A stretch of DNA of 64,000 bases from Pseudomonas siliginis (GTDB taxonomy: Bacteria > Pseudomonadota > Gammaproteobacteria > Pseudomonadales > Pseudomonadaceae). The notes below the pieces were generated by a model, which saw nothing but the letters and a program-made list of their open reading frames with translations, was not told where the DNA came from and did not search any database. The stretch's first letter is position 1; every line of letters begins with the position of its first letter. Made by a program: the position numbers and the translations under genes. Below are positions 32,822 through 44,091 of the stretch, piece after piece. The DNA lies in contig NZ_JAHSTW010000009.1 in NCBI RefSeq assembly GCF_019145195.1, positions 1 to 64,000 of the forward strand, in the 5' to 3' direction.

Positions 32822-35092
32822 TCAGGCCATTTCCGCAGTAGTTTCGAAGTCGAACGTCAACTCCCCATCCTTGATGTCGATGTGCACCACACCGCCATGC
32901 TCGGCCAGTTCGCCAAACAGAATCTCCTCCGCCAGCGGACGCTTGATCTTGTCCTGGATCAGACGCGCCATTGGACGTGCGCCCATCGCCGAGTCATAAC
33001 CACCCGCCGCCAGCCAACTACGCGCCGCATCGGTAACCTCAAGCAACACACGCTTGTCCTCCAACTGCGCCTGAAGCTCGGTGAGGAACTTGTCCACCAC
33101 ACTCTTGATGACCTCATGACTGAGGCGACCAAACTGGATAATGGTGTCCAGACGGTTACGGAATTCCGGCGTGAAGCTCTTCTTGATCACTTCCATCGCA
33201 TCGGACGAGTGGTCCTGATGGGTGAAACCGATCGAAGCCCGCGCGGCCGTCTCGGCACCGGCGTTGGTGGTCATGATCACGATCACATTGCGGAAGTCCG
33301 CTTTGCGCCCATTGTTGTCGGTCAGCGTTCCGTGATCCATGACCTGCAACAGCAGGTTGAAGACTTCCGGATGCGCCTTCTCGATTTCGTCGAGCAGCAA
33401 TACGCAATGCGGCTGCTTGGTAATGGCTTCGGTCAACAGACCGCCCTGGTCGAAACCGACATACCCTGGAGGCGCACCGATCAGACGCGATACGGTGTGC
33501 CGCTCCATGTACTCGGACATGTCGAAGCGCACCAGCTCGATGCCCAGTGCCTTGGCCAACTGTCGCGCGGCCTCGGTTTTACCGACACCGGTAGGCCCGG
33601 CAAACAGGAACGAACCGACCGGCTTGTCCGGCGATTTGAGCCCGGCACGGGACAGCTTGATCGCAGTCGACAGCGAATCGATCGCCGCGTCCTGACCAAA
33701 CACCGTCAGCTTCAGGTCACGCTCCAGGTTACGCAGCAACTCTTTGTCGGAACTGGTGACGTGCTTTGGCGGAATCCTCGCGATTTTCGCGACGATGTCC
33801 TCGACCTGTGGCACTTCGATACGCTTGACGCGCATCTCTACCGGTTGCAGACGCTGGTAGGCGCCCGCCTCGTCGATTACGTCGATGGCCTTGTCCGGCA
33901 TGTGCCGGTCATTGATGTAGCGCGACGCCAGTTCGGCAGCGGCACGCAGCGACTCATCGCTGTATTCGATATTGTGATGCTGCTCGAAACGCCCTTTCAG
34001 GCCACGCAGGATACCGATGGTGTCTTCCACCGATGGCTCGACGACATCGACCTTCTGGAAGCGACGCGCCAAGGCACGATCCTTCTCGAAGATGCCGCGA
34101 AACTCCTGGAATGTGGTCGAACCGATGCAGCGAATGTCGCCAGACGACAGCAGCGGCTTGAGCAGGTTGGACGCATCCATCACGCCACCGGACGCAGCAC
34201 CCGCACCGATGATGGTGTGGATCTCGTCGATGAACAGAATCGCCTGCGGACGTTTCTTCAGTTCATTGAGCAGCGCCTTGAAGCGCTTCTCGAAATCACC
34301 GCGATACTTGGTACCCGCAAGCAGAGCGCCGAGGTCGAGCGAATAAACAACCGCATTGGCCAGCAGATCCGGCACCTGATTGTCGACGATGCGCTTGGCC
34401 AGACCTTCGGCAATCGCGGTTTTACCTACGCCAGCTTCACCCACGAGCAGCGGGTTGTTCTTGCGCCGGCGCGCGAGAATCTGCGCGACACGCTCAACTT
34501 CCGATTCACGGCCGACCAGCGGATCGATGCGACCCTGGCGTGCGAGTTCGTTGAGGTTGCTGGCATAAGCATCCAGAGGATTGCCTGAAGAAGAAGACTC
34601 ACCGCCCTCGTCGTCCTGCATATCTTGTTCACCTTCAGAGTGATCGCCGTGCCCCGGTACTTTCGAAATGCCGTGGGCGATGTAGTTGACGACATCGATG
34701 CGCGCCACGCTCTGCTGTTTCAGCAGGAACACGGCCTGACTCTCTTGCTCACTGAAGATGGCGACCAGCACGTTGGCGCCGGTCACTTCGCGTTTGCCCG
34801 AGCTCTGTACGTGAAAAACAGCACGCTGCAGGACACGCTGGAAGCCCAGGGTTGGCTGGGTTTCGCGATCCTCGTCATGCACGGGGATCAATGGCGTGGT
34901 GGAGTCGATGAACTCCTGCAGATCATGCTTGAGTTTGTCGAGGTTTGCGCCGCAGGCACGCAAAACGGTGGCGGCAGCCTCATTATCCAATAGGGCCAGC
35001 AGGAGATGTTCGACGGTCATGAACTCATGACGCTTCGAACGAGCCTCCTTGAAGGCAAGATTGAGGGTGACTTCGAGCTCGCGGTTTAACAT
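32822..35092 (-). CDS. clpA: ATP-dependent protease ATPase subunit ClpA
   Basis: 756 residues. The Clp N-domain (1-145, LNRELEVTLNLAFKEAR) binds ClpS; two AAA+ modules follow with Walker A GEAGVGKTAIAEG and GPTGVGKTEAARQ. It unfolds substrates and feeds them to ClpP, which is not in this window. The clpP-docking IGL/IGF loop is probably in ARASIGFTHQD. Thirty bases downstream of clpS on the same strand, in the standard order. Confidence 0.97.
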   Translation of the reverse strand: MLNRELEVTLNLAFKEARSKRHEFMTVEHLLLALLDNEAAATVLRACGANLDKLKHDLQEFIDSTTPLIPVHDEDRETQPTLGFQRVLQRAVFHVQSSGKREVTGANVLVAIFSEQESQAVFLLKQQSVARIDVVNYIAHGISKVPGHGDHSEGEQDMQDDEGGESSSSGNPLDAYASNLNELARQGRIDPLVGRESEVERVAQILARRRKNNPLLVGEAGVGKTAIAEGLAKRIVDNQVPDLLANAVVYSLDLGALLAGTKYRGDFEKRFKALLNELKKRPQAILFIDEIHTIIGAGAASGGVMDASNLLKPLLSSGDIRCIGSTTFQEFRGIFEKDRALARRFQKVDVVEPSVEDTIGILRGLKGRFEQHHNIEYSDESLRAAAELASRYINDRHMPDKAIDVIDEAGAYQRLQPVEMRVKRIEVPQVEDIVAKIARIPPKHVTSSDKELLRNLERDLKLTVFGQDAAIDSLSTAIKLSRAGLKSPDKPVGSFLFAGPTGVGKTEAARQLAKALGIELVRFDMSEYMERHTVSRLIGAPPGYVGFDQGGLLTEAITKQPHCVLLLDEIEKAHPEVFNLLLQVMDHGTLTDNNGRKADFRNVIVIMTTNAGAETAARASIGFTHQDHSSDAMEVIKKSFTPEFRNRLDTIIQFGRLSHEVIKSVVDKFLTELQAQLEDKRVLLEVTDAARSWLAAGGYDSAMGARPMARLIQDKIKRPLAEEILFGELAEHGGVVHIDIKDGELTFDFETTAEMA

Positions 35093-35122
35093 AGCTTCAC
35101 CTCATACCCAAGTGGTCGGCGA

Positions 35123-35506
35123 TTAACCGTCCTTCTCGATTTCACAGAGTAGCGGATGCTGGCTTTCCCTGGCGTACTGGTTGACCTGCATGGCCTTTGT
35201 CTCGGCGATGTCGCGGGTAAACACTCCACATACTGCCCGTCCTTCTGTATGGACGGCCAGCATGACCTTGGTCGCCAGCTCGCGATTCAGGTTAAAAAAC
35301 ACCTCGAGCACTTCGACGACGAAATCCATCGGTGTGTAGTCATCGTTGAACAAAACCACCTTGTACATCGGCGGCGCCTGTAACGCGGGCTTTGCTTCCT
35401 GAACAGCAACGCCTGCCGAATCGTCGTCGTGCTCCTGTGGAAGATCCTTTTGGAGAAGCGGGCGATCCTGATTGAATGTTAGTCGAATCTGGCTGATTGC
35501 ATGCAT
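35123..35506 (-). CDS. clpS: N-degron adaptor ClpS
   Basis: 127 residues. ClpS binds N-terminal Leu, Phe, Tyr or Trp and delivers such proteins to ClpA. The core VVLFNDDYTPMDFVVEVL (hydrophobic pocket) and MLAVHTEGRAVCGVF are conserved. The N-terminal tail (about 45 residues) is longer than in E. coli but usual for Pseudomonas, and is needed for delivery. It is divergent from cspD. Confidence 0.95.
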   Translation of the reverse strand: MHAISQIRLTFNQDRPLLQKDLPQEHDDDSAGVAVQEAKPALQAPPMYKVVLFNDDYTPMDFVVEVLEVFFNLNRELATKVMLAVHTEGRAVCGVFTRDIAETKAMQVNQYARESQHPLLCEIEKDG

Positions 35507-35730
35507 GGAAAAAAAGGTTCGTCAGTTGTGCGAATACAGTGGTGGGGGCGGTTGCACACGTTTTCAACTACGACTGCCCGGTCACCTTGACTATCGGGAA
35601 AACGGTGTTACAACCAATAGAGCCCACAGTGGGTAAAAAAGATCCGCGGAGTCAATTCTTTTATCGAATTCGATTGCGGATGTCGTGGATGATACTCCAG
35701 CGATGGAGTCTGTTGCAGAGGGATTTGAGC

Positions 35731-36012
35731 ATGGCTGTCGGCAAGGTGAAATGGTTCAACAATGCCAAGGGATTCGGCTTTATCAATACCGATGCCCGGG
35801 AAGGTCGCGATGAGGATGGCAAGGACATTGACTTCTTTGCCCACTACTCGGCCATTGAAATGGATGGGTACAAGACCCTGAAAGCGGGTCAGGCAGTCAC
35901 ATTCGACATCGTTCAAGGCCCCAAAGGCTTGCATGCCGTGAAGATAACTTCGGTCGAAGTCGCTTCGGCGCCGAGCGCGATTGCCACGGAAAAACAAACG
36001 GCAACCAGTTGA
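35731..36012 (+). CDS. cspD: Cold-shock-like protein CspD
   Basis: 93 residues. Single OB-fold with RNP1 KGFGFI (13-18) and RNP2-like FFAHYS (35-40); a C-terminal extension sets it apart from CspA. In E. coli CspD inhibits replication in stationary phase. ATG 35731 follows GAGG at a normal distance; the longer frame has no family support. The position opposite clpS is conserved in proteobacteria. Confidence 0.94.
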   Translation: MAVGKVKWFNNAKGFGFINTDAREGRDEDGKDIDFFAHYSAIEMDGYKTLKAGQAVTFDIVQGPKGLHAVKITSVEVASAPSAIATEKQTATS

Positions 36013-36033
36013 AGCCTCAAAATATTCGGTCAT

Positions 36034-36076
36034 AAAAAAACCGCCTGACTCAACCCATCGAGTCAGGCGGTTTTTG
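36034..36076. terminator. Bidirectional terminator between cspD and icd
   Basis: 11-bp perfect stem (36041-36051 with 36060-36070) with seven A before it and five T after it, serving both convergent genes. Confidence 0.92.
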
Positions 36077-36090
36077 CGTGCCTGCAACTT

Positions 36091-37347
36091 TTACATATGC
36101 GAAATCAACGCATCCCCGAACCCGGAAGACGACACCAGCTTCGCGCCATCCATCAAGCGCTCGAAATCATAAGTAACAGTCTTGGCGCCGATCGCACCGT
36201 TGGTGCCCTTGATGATCAGGTCCGCCGCTTCAGTCCAGCCCATATGACGCAACATCATCTCGGCCGAGAGAATCAGCGAGCCCGGGTTGACCTGATCCTT
36301 GCCGGCATATTTCGGTGCGGTACCGTGGGTCGCTTCGAACATCGCCACGGTGTCGGACAGGTTGGCGCCCGGCGCGATGCCGATACCGCCCACCTCTGCC
36401 GCCAGCGCGTCGGACAGGTAGTCACCGTTGAGGTTAAGCGTAGCGATCACATCGTATTCGGCCGGGCGCAACAGGATCTGCTGGAGCATGGCGTCGGCGA
36501 TGGCGTCCTTGACCACGACGTTCTTGCCGGTTTTCGGGTTCTTGAACTGCATCCACGGACCGCCGTCCAGCAGCGTCGCGCCGAATTCTTCGGCCGCCAC
36601 TTCGTAGGCCCATTCCTTGAAGGCACCTTCGGTGAACTTCATGATGTTGCCTTTGTGCACGATGGTCAGCGAGTCGCGATCATTATCGACCACATATTGC
36701 AGGGCCTTGCGCGCCAGACGCTTGGTGCCTTCGCGGGAGACCGGCTTGACGCCGATGCCGCAGTTTTCGTCGAAACGGATCTTGGTGACGCCCATTTCTT
36801 CTTTAAGGAATTTGATGACCTTGGTGGCTTCCGGCGAACCGGCCTTCCATTCGATACCAGCGTAGATGTCTTCGGAGTTCTCGCGGAAGATGGTCATGTC
36901 GACATCGCCGGGCTTTTTCACCGGGCTTGGCACGCCTTCGAACCAGCGCACCGGGCGCAGGCAGACGTACAGGTCGAGCTGCTGACGCAGGGCCACGTTC
37001 AGCGAGCGGATACCGCCACCGACCGGAGTAGTCAGCGGGCCTTTGATGGAGACCACGTAATCCTTGACCGCGTCGAGGGTTTCCTGCGGCAGCCAGGTGT
37101 CCTGGTCATAAACCTGAGTGGCCTTTTCGCCGGCGTAGACTTCCATCCAGGAAATCTTGCGCTTGCCGCCGTAGGCCTTTTCAACAGCAGCATCGACAAC
37201 CTTGATCATCACCGGACTGATGTCGACACCAATACCGTCACCTTCGATGAAGGGGATGATCGGGTTATCAGGAACATTGAGAGAATGGTCTGCATTGACA
37301 GTGATTTTGTCACCGACGGCTGGAACCTGAATCTTCTTGTAACCCAT
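36091..37347 (-). CDS. icd: NADP-dependent isocitrate dehydrogenase, dimeric type
   Basis: 418 residues, homodimeric TCA enzyme converting isocitrate to 2-oxoglutarate. The regulatory Ser of the E. coli enzyme (S113) is S115 here, in GGIRSLNVALRQ, so control by the AceK kinase is possible. TIFRENSEDIYAG and GTAPKYAGKD are conserved. ATG 37347 with GGAG was chosen over a longer frame. It is divergent from idh; both encode the same reaction. Confidence 0.96.
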   Translation of the reverse strand: MGYKKIQVPAVGDKITVNADHSLNVPDNPIIPFIEGDGIGVDISPVMIKVVDAAVEKAYGGKRKISWMEVYAGEKATQVYDQDTWLPQETLDAVKDYVVSIKGPLTTPVGGGIRSLNVALRQQLDLYVCLRPVRWFEGVPSPVKKPGDVDMTIFRENSEDIYAGIEWKAGSPEATKVIKFLKEEMGVTKIRFDENCGIGVKPVSREGTKRLARKALQYVVDNDRDSLTIVHKGNIMKFTEGAFKEWAYEVAAEEFGATLLDGGPWMQFKNPKTGKNVVVKDAIADAMLQQILLRPAEYDVIATLNLNGDYLSDALAAEVGGIGIAPGANLSDTVAMFEATHGTAPKYAGKDQVNPGSLILSAEMMLRHMGWTEAADLIIKGTNGAIGAKTVTYDFERLMDGAKLVSSSGFGDALISHM

Positions 37348-37828
37348 GCTGAACTCCATTGTTTGGATTGAACACCTGGCTTGCTTCGAGCGTAACCCAG
37401 TTGAATCAACACGCAAACCCTATGTTCCTGCGCCGCGCACATCTCGTTTCGTACAAGCCTGAAAGCAAAGGGAAAAGCGCCAAACTCCAGCATTCGTAAC
37501 GAGTCTTTGCCCGGTCGCGCCCTGCGACCTTTAGACCAATGGACGAGAATCGTTGCATATGAACCATCGGCAGATTGCCAGCTACCTATGTATAATGCCG
37601 CCCGCTGACCACAGGGTCACGACGGCTGGCCTCTCTAGCACGAGACTTTCCGCCTGATTGGTCGGGTTGTTACCGCAGCCTGACTGCTTGACGCTCTACT
37701 GATGCACCCAACATCACCGCGAAGAATCTCGACATTCGGTTCATGGATGACTTTGAACGAACGCGCTTACCCGGCGCCCCTCGAGTTTCTGCGCACGCTT
37801 TAGCAAAGAAGAGAGAGTTAATCCGAAT
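37348..37828. other. 481-bp intergenic region between icd and idh
   Basis: No gene supported. It must contain the divergent promoters of icd and idh. A TATAAT hexamer at 37591-37596 is a good -10 for rightward transcription toward idh but has no clear -35 at 17 bases. The rest (37,600-37,800) would be a long idh leader of about 230 bases. No terminator-like or riboswitch fold was recognised. Confidence 0.5.
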
Positions 37829-40054
<2,226 letters not shown>

Positions 40055-40074
40055 GGTTGTAAAGCGTTAAACAG

Positions 40075-40100
40075 ACCCCGGCCTTGTGCCGGGGTTTGTG
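40075..40100 (+). terminator. Intrinsic terminator of idh
   Basis: 8-bp stem ACCCCGGC/GCCGGGGT (40075-40082 with 40088-40095) followed by a T-rich tract with interruptions. Confidence 0.8.
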
Positions 40101-40130
40101 TTTCCGGGTTTTGTGATCACCACAAAACTT

Positions 40131-40220
40131 TGTGGGAGCTGGCTTGCCAGCGATGGCGGTTTATCATCCAGCATGGATGGTGACTGAACCACCGCTATCG
40201 CTGGCAAGCCAGCTCCCACA
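40131..40220. repeat. Inverted pair of type B REPs (REPIN)
   Basis: Arms 40132-40158 (GGGAGCTGGCTTGCCAGCG) and 40193-40220 (CGCTGGCAAGCCAGCTCCC) are inverted, about 35 bases apart, just before the Nudix gene. Confidence 0.9.
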
Positions 40221-40257
40221 GGGATTGGGGTTTAACCAATAGATTGAGGAAGGTTTT

Positions 40258-40704
40258 ATGGAATGGCTCCCCCACATCACCGTCGCCACCATCGTCGAGG
40301 ACAACGGCCGCTTCCTGATGGTCGAAGAGCACAAAGGTGGGCGCAATGTGCTCAACCAGCCCGCCGGCCATCTCGATCCGGATGAAACCCTGATCGATGC
40401 GGCCATTCGCGAAACCCTCGAAGAAACCGGCTGGGACGTCGAGCCGACAGGCGTGATCGGCATTTATCTGTACACCGCACCGAGCAACGGCGTGACTTAC
40501 CAGCGCATATGCTTCAGCGCCAAAGCCGTGCAGCATCATCCGGATTACCGGCTTGACGACGGCATCGTCGGCGCCAAGTGGCTGACCCGCGACGAATTAA
40601 TCGCCCAGCGCGACAACTGGCGCAGTGAACTGATCATCCGTTGCATCGACGATTATCTGGCCGGTCATCACTTCAGCCTCGAACTGATCCGCCCTTCTCT
40701 TTAG
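40258..40704 (+). CDS. nudJ: Nudix hydrolase NudJ-like
   Basis: 148 residues with a perfect Nudix box at 37-59: G37, E43, R51, E52, E55, E56, G58. The size and the start MEWLPHITVATIVE match NudJ, which in E. coli releases phosphate from thiamine pyrophosphate precursors and nucleoside pyrophosphates. It lies 59 bases before mnmA on the same strand, the conserved gammaproteobacterial order, so it probably shares a transcript with it. Confidence 0.92.
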   Translation: MEWLPHITVATIVEDNGRFLMVEEHKGGRNVLNQPAGHLDPDETLIDAAIRETLEETGWDVEPTGVIGIYLYTAPSNGVTYQRICFSAKAVQHHPDYRLDDGIVGAKWLTRDELIAQRDNWRSELIIRCIDDYLAGHHFSLELIRPSL

Positions 40705-40763
40705 CCTTGCGGCCGCGAGCCTGATAGAATCGCGCCCTTTTCCAAGACACTCATTGAATCCCT

Positions 40764-41888
40764 ATGCGTGATCCAGCCCCTTCTGACACATCCAAGAAGC
40801 GCGTCATTGTCGGCATGTCCGGCGGCGTGGACTCTTCCGTTTCCGCCCTTCTGCTGATCGAGCAGGGTTATGAAGTGGAAGGCCTGTTCATGAAGAACTG
40901 GGAAGAAGACGACGGAACGGAATACTGCACCGCCATGGACGACCTGGCGGATGCGCAGGCTGTCTGCGACAAGATCGGCATCAAGCTGCACACCGCCAAC
41001 TTCGCCGCCGAGTACTGGGACAACGTGTTCGAGCACTTCCTCGCCGAATACAAGGCCGGGCGTACGCCGAACCCGGACATCCTGTGCAACCGCGAGATCA
41101 AGTTCAAAGCGTTTCTCGACTACGCGATGATGCTCGGTGCCGACCTGATCGCCACCGGTCACTACGTGCGCCGCCGCGACATCGATGGCCGCACCGAACT
41201 GCTCAAGGGCCTCGATCCGAACAAGGATCAGAGCTACTTCCTGCACGCCGTTGGTGGCGAACAGATCGCCAAGACCCTGTTCCCGGTCGGCGAACTGGAA
41301 AAGCCTGAAGTGCGCGCGATTGCCGAGAAATACGAACTGGCCACCGCCAAGAAGAAGGATTCCACCGGGATTTGCTTCATCGGCGAGCGCCGTTTCAGCG
41401 ATTTCCTCAAGCAGTACCTGCCGGCACAACCGGGCGAAATCAAGACCACCGAAGGCGAAGTCATCGGCCGTCATCACGGCTTGATGTACCACACCATCGG
41501 CCAGCGCCAGGGCCTCGGTATCGGCGGTTTGAAAGATGCCGGTGACGAGCCGTGGTACGTGCTGCGCAAGGATCTGCAGAACAACGAGCTGATCGTCGGC
41601 CAGGGCAACAACCATCCGTGGCTGTTCTCCAGCGCCCTGCTCGCTTCGGAAATCTACTGGGTCAATCCGATCGATCTGAGCCAGCCGCTGCGCCTGACGG
41701 CGAAAGTGCGCTATCGCCAGAGCGATCAGGCCTGCACCCTGGAAAAAACCGCCAGCGGCTATCGCGCCGTGTTCGACGAACCGCAACGTGCGGTGACGCC
41801 GGGCCAGTCGGTGGTTTTCTATGACGGTGAAATCTGCCTCGGCGGCGGCGTGATCGAAGTGGCCGAGCCGTGGAGCGGCCAGGCATGA
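40764..41888 (+). CDS. mnmA: tRNA-specific 2-thiouridylase MnmA
   Basis: 374 residues. Uses ATP to activate U34 in tRNA Lys, Glu and Gln and inserts sulfur supplied through TusE. The PP-loop GMSGGVDSS is at 17-25; catalytic Cys C108 (DILCNRE) and C204 (STGICFIG) form the persulfide pair. Its stop overlaps hflD (ATGA). The tusDCBE genes at 18.6-20.0 kb supply its sulfur. Confidence 0.97.
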   Translation: MRDPAPSDTSKKRVIVGMSGGVDSSVSALLLIEQGYEVEGLFMKNWEEDDGTEYCTAMDDLADAQAVCDKIGIKLHTANFAAEYWDNVFEHFLAEYKAGRTPNPDILCNREIKFKAFLDYAMMLGADLIATGHYVRRRDIDGRTELLKGLDPNKDQSYFLHAVGGEQIAKTLFPVGELEKPEVRAIAEKYELATAKKKDSTGICFIGERRFSDFLKQYLPAQPGEIKTTEGEVIGRHHGLMYHTIGQRQGLGIGGLKDAGDEPWYVLRKDLQNNELIVGQGNNHPWLFSSALLASEIYWVNPIDLSQPLRLTAKVRYRQSDQACTLEKTASGYRAVFDEPQRAVTPGQSVVFYDGEICLGGGVIEVAEPWSGQA

Positions 41889-42508
41889 GCCCGACTCAGG
41901 AGCAACTGACGGCGCTGGGCGGCGTGTTTCTCGCCGCCGTGCTGGTCGATCGCATCGCCAAGACTGGCCAGACCAACGAAGCCGGCCTGAGTTGCATGCT
42001 CGGCAGCCTGCTGGTCCGCGATCCAAAAGATACGCTGGATGTATACGGCGGCGACGACATCAATCTGCGCGAGGGTTATCGCGCGCTGATTGGCGCACTG
42101 GAGCGCGATCCGAGCACCTTGCAGCGCGAGCCACTGCGCTACGCCCTGTCGATGCTCGGCCTGGAGCGACAGCTGGCCAAGCGTGACGACATGCTCGAGA
42201 CGATTGCCAAGCGCCTGCCGCAGATTCAGTCGCAGGTGGAGCATTTTGGCCCGGCCCACGAAAACGTCGTCGCCGCTTGCGGTGCGTTGTACCAGGACAC
42301 GTTGAGCACCCTGCGCCAGCGCATTCAGGTGCATGGCGACATGCGCAACCTGCAGCAGCCGAGCAACGCCTCGAAGATCCGCGCCCTGCTCCTCGCCGGT
42401 ATCCGCTCGGCGCGCCTGTGGCGTCAGCTCGGTGGCCATCGCTGGCAGTTGGTGATCAGCCGCCGCAAGTTGCTTAAAGAGCTTTATCCGTTGATGCGCA
42501 GCGAGTAA
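41885..42508 (+). CDS. hflD: High-frequency lysogenization protein HflD homologue
   Basis: 207 residues, helical. It opens PTQEQLTALGGVFLAAVLVD and has the conserved YGGDDINLREGYRALIGAL. In E. coli HflD is membrane-associated and affects phage lambda lysogeny through CII; its normal job is not settled. ATG 41885 overlaps the mnmA stop, so the two are coupled. Confidence 0.92.
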   Translation: MSPTQEQLTALGGVFLAAVLVDRIAKTGQTNEAGLSCMLGSLLVRDPKDTLDVYGGDDINLREGYRALIGALERDPSTLQREPLRYALSMLGLERQLAKRDDMLETIAKRLPQIQSQVEHFGPAHENVVAACGALYQDTLSTLRQRIQVHGDMRNLQQPSNASKIRALLLAGIRSARLWRQLGGHRWQLVISRRKLLKELYPLMRSE

Positions 42509-42634
42509 ACGCCGCGTCATGAAGGCTTTGTAGTCTGTAACGCGTAATACGCCGGTCAGTTGGCGACGGACCGGCGGATTTTTTCATGTATGATACGCGC
42601 CCCATTTCGTTGCCCGACTGTCCGAGAACACCCC

Positions 42635-44005
42635 ATGCAGCTCTCTTCGCTCACTGCGGTTTCCCCTGTTGACGGCCGCTACGCCGGCAAAACCCAGGCC
42701 CTGCGCCCGATTTTCAGCGAGTACGGCCTGATCCGTGCCCGCGTTCTGGTTGAAGTGCGCTGGCTCCAGCGCCTGGCCGCCCACGCTGGCATCCCCGAAG
42801 TGCCAGCCTTCTCCGCCGAGGCCAACGCCGTTCTCAACGAACTGGCTGAAAACTTCTCGCTGGAGCACGCCGAGCGCGTCAAAGAGATCGAGCGCACCAC
42901 CAACCACGACGTCAAAGCGATCGAATACCTGCTCAAAGAGCAGGCGGCCAAGCTGCCGGAGCTGGCCAAGGTCAGCGAATTCATCCACTTTGCCTGCACC
43001 AGCGAAGACATCAACAACCTGTCCCACGCCCTGATGCTGCGCGAAGGCCGTGACGACGTTATGCTGCCGCTGATGCGCCAGACCGCCAACGCCATCCGCG
43101 AACTGGCGATCCGTTTCGCCGACGTGCCGATGCTGTCGCGCACCCACGGCCAGCCGGCTTCGCCGACCACTTTGGGTAAAGAGCTGGCGAACGTGGTTTA
43201 CCGTCTCGAGCGCCAGATCGCTCAGGTCGCTGCCGTACCGCTGCTGGGCAAGATCAACGGCGCCGTTGGCAACTACAACGCGCACCTGTCGGCCTACCCG
43301 CAGATCGACTGGGAAGCCAACGCCCGCGCCTTCATCGAAGACGAACTGGGCCTGGGTTTCAACCCGTACACCACGCAGATCGAACCGCACGACTACATCG
43401 CCGAACTGTTCGACGCCATCGCGCGCTTCAACACCATCCTGATCGACTTCGACCGTGATATCTGGGGCTATATCTCCCTGGGTTATTTCAAGCAGCGCAC
43501 CATCGCTGGCGAAATCGGTTCGTCGACCATGCCGCACAAGGTCAACCCGATCGACTTCGAAAACTCCGAAGGCAACCTGGGTATCGCCAATGCATTGTTC
43601 CAGCACCTGGCGAGCAAACTGCCGATTTCCCGCTGGCAGCGCGACCTGACCGACTCCACCGTCCTGCGCAACCTCGGTGTCGGCTTCGCCCACAGCGTGA
43701 TCGCTTACGAAGCCAGCCTCAAAGGCATCAGCAAACTCGAGCTCAACGAGCAGAAGATTGCCGCTGACCTCGATGCTTGCTGGGAAGTATTGGCCGAGCC
43801 GATCCAGACCGTGATGCGTCGCTACAACATCGAAAACCCGTACGAAAAGCTGAAAGAACTGACCCGTGGCAAGGGCATCAGCCCTGAAGCGTTGCAGACT
43901 TTCATCGATGGCCTGGACATGCCAGCCGAAGCCAAAGCCGAGCTCAAGCAACTGACCCCGGCCAACTACATCGGCAACGCTGTGGCACAAGCCAAACGCA
44001 TCTGA
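42635..44005 (+). CDS. purB: Adenylosuccinate lyase
   Basis: 456 residues. Acts twice in purine synthesis: SAICAR to AICAR and adenylosuccinate to AMP. The signature GEIGSSTMPHKVNPIDFEN contains the flexible catalytic Ser loop, and the RTHGQPASPTTLGKE segment holds the catalytic His. The ATG at 42635 begins MQLSSLTAVSPVDGRY; the longer frame adds junk. It is followed by a terminator. Confidence 0.97.
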   Translation: MQLSSLTAVSPVDGRYAGKTQALRPIFSEYGLIRARVLVEVRWLQRLAAHAGIPEVPAFSAEANAVLNELAENFSLEHAERVKEIERTTNHDVKAIEYLLKEQAAKLPELAKVSEFIHFACTSEDINNLSHALMLREGRDDVMLPLMRQTANAIRELAIRFADVPMLSRTHGQPASPTTLGKELANVVYRLERQIAQVAAVPLLGKINGAVGNYNAHLSAYPQIDWEANARAFIEDELGLGFNPYTTQIEPHDYIAELFDAIARFNTILIDFDRDIWGYISLGYFKQRTIAGEIGSSTMPHKVNPIDFENSEGNLGIANALFQHLASKLPISRWQRDLTDSTVLRNLGVGFAHSVIAYEASLKGISKLELNEQKIAADLDACWEVLAEPIQTVMRRYNIENPYEKLKELTRGKGISPEALQTFIDGLDMPAEAKAELKQLTPANYIGNAVAQAKRI

Positions 44006-44027
44006 TCGACCGTTTGCCCCGTTTGAG

Positions 44028-44053
44028 ACGCCCGGCCGCGCCGGGCGTTTTTA
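44028..44053 (+). terminator. Intrinsic terminator of purB
   Basis: 8-bp stem ACGCCCGG/CCGGGCGT (44028-44035 with 44041-44048), then a T-run. Confidence 0.9.
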
Positions 44054-44091
44054 TTCCCGTCTGAAAAGTGCTTTTTTTCAATAGGTTACAT

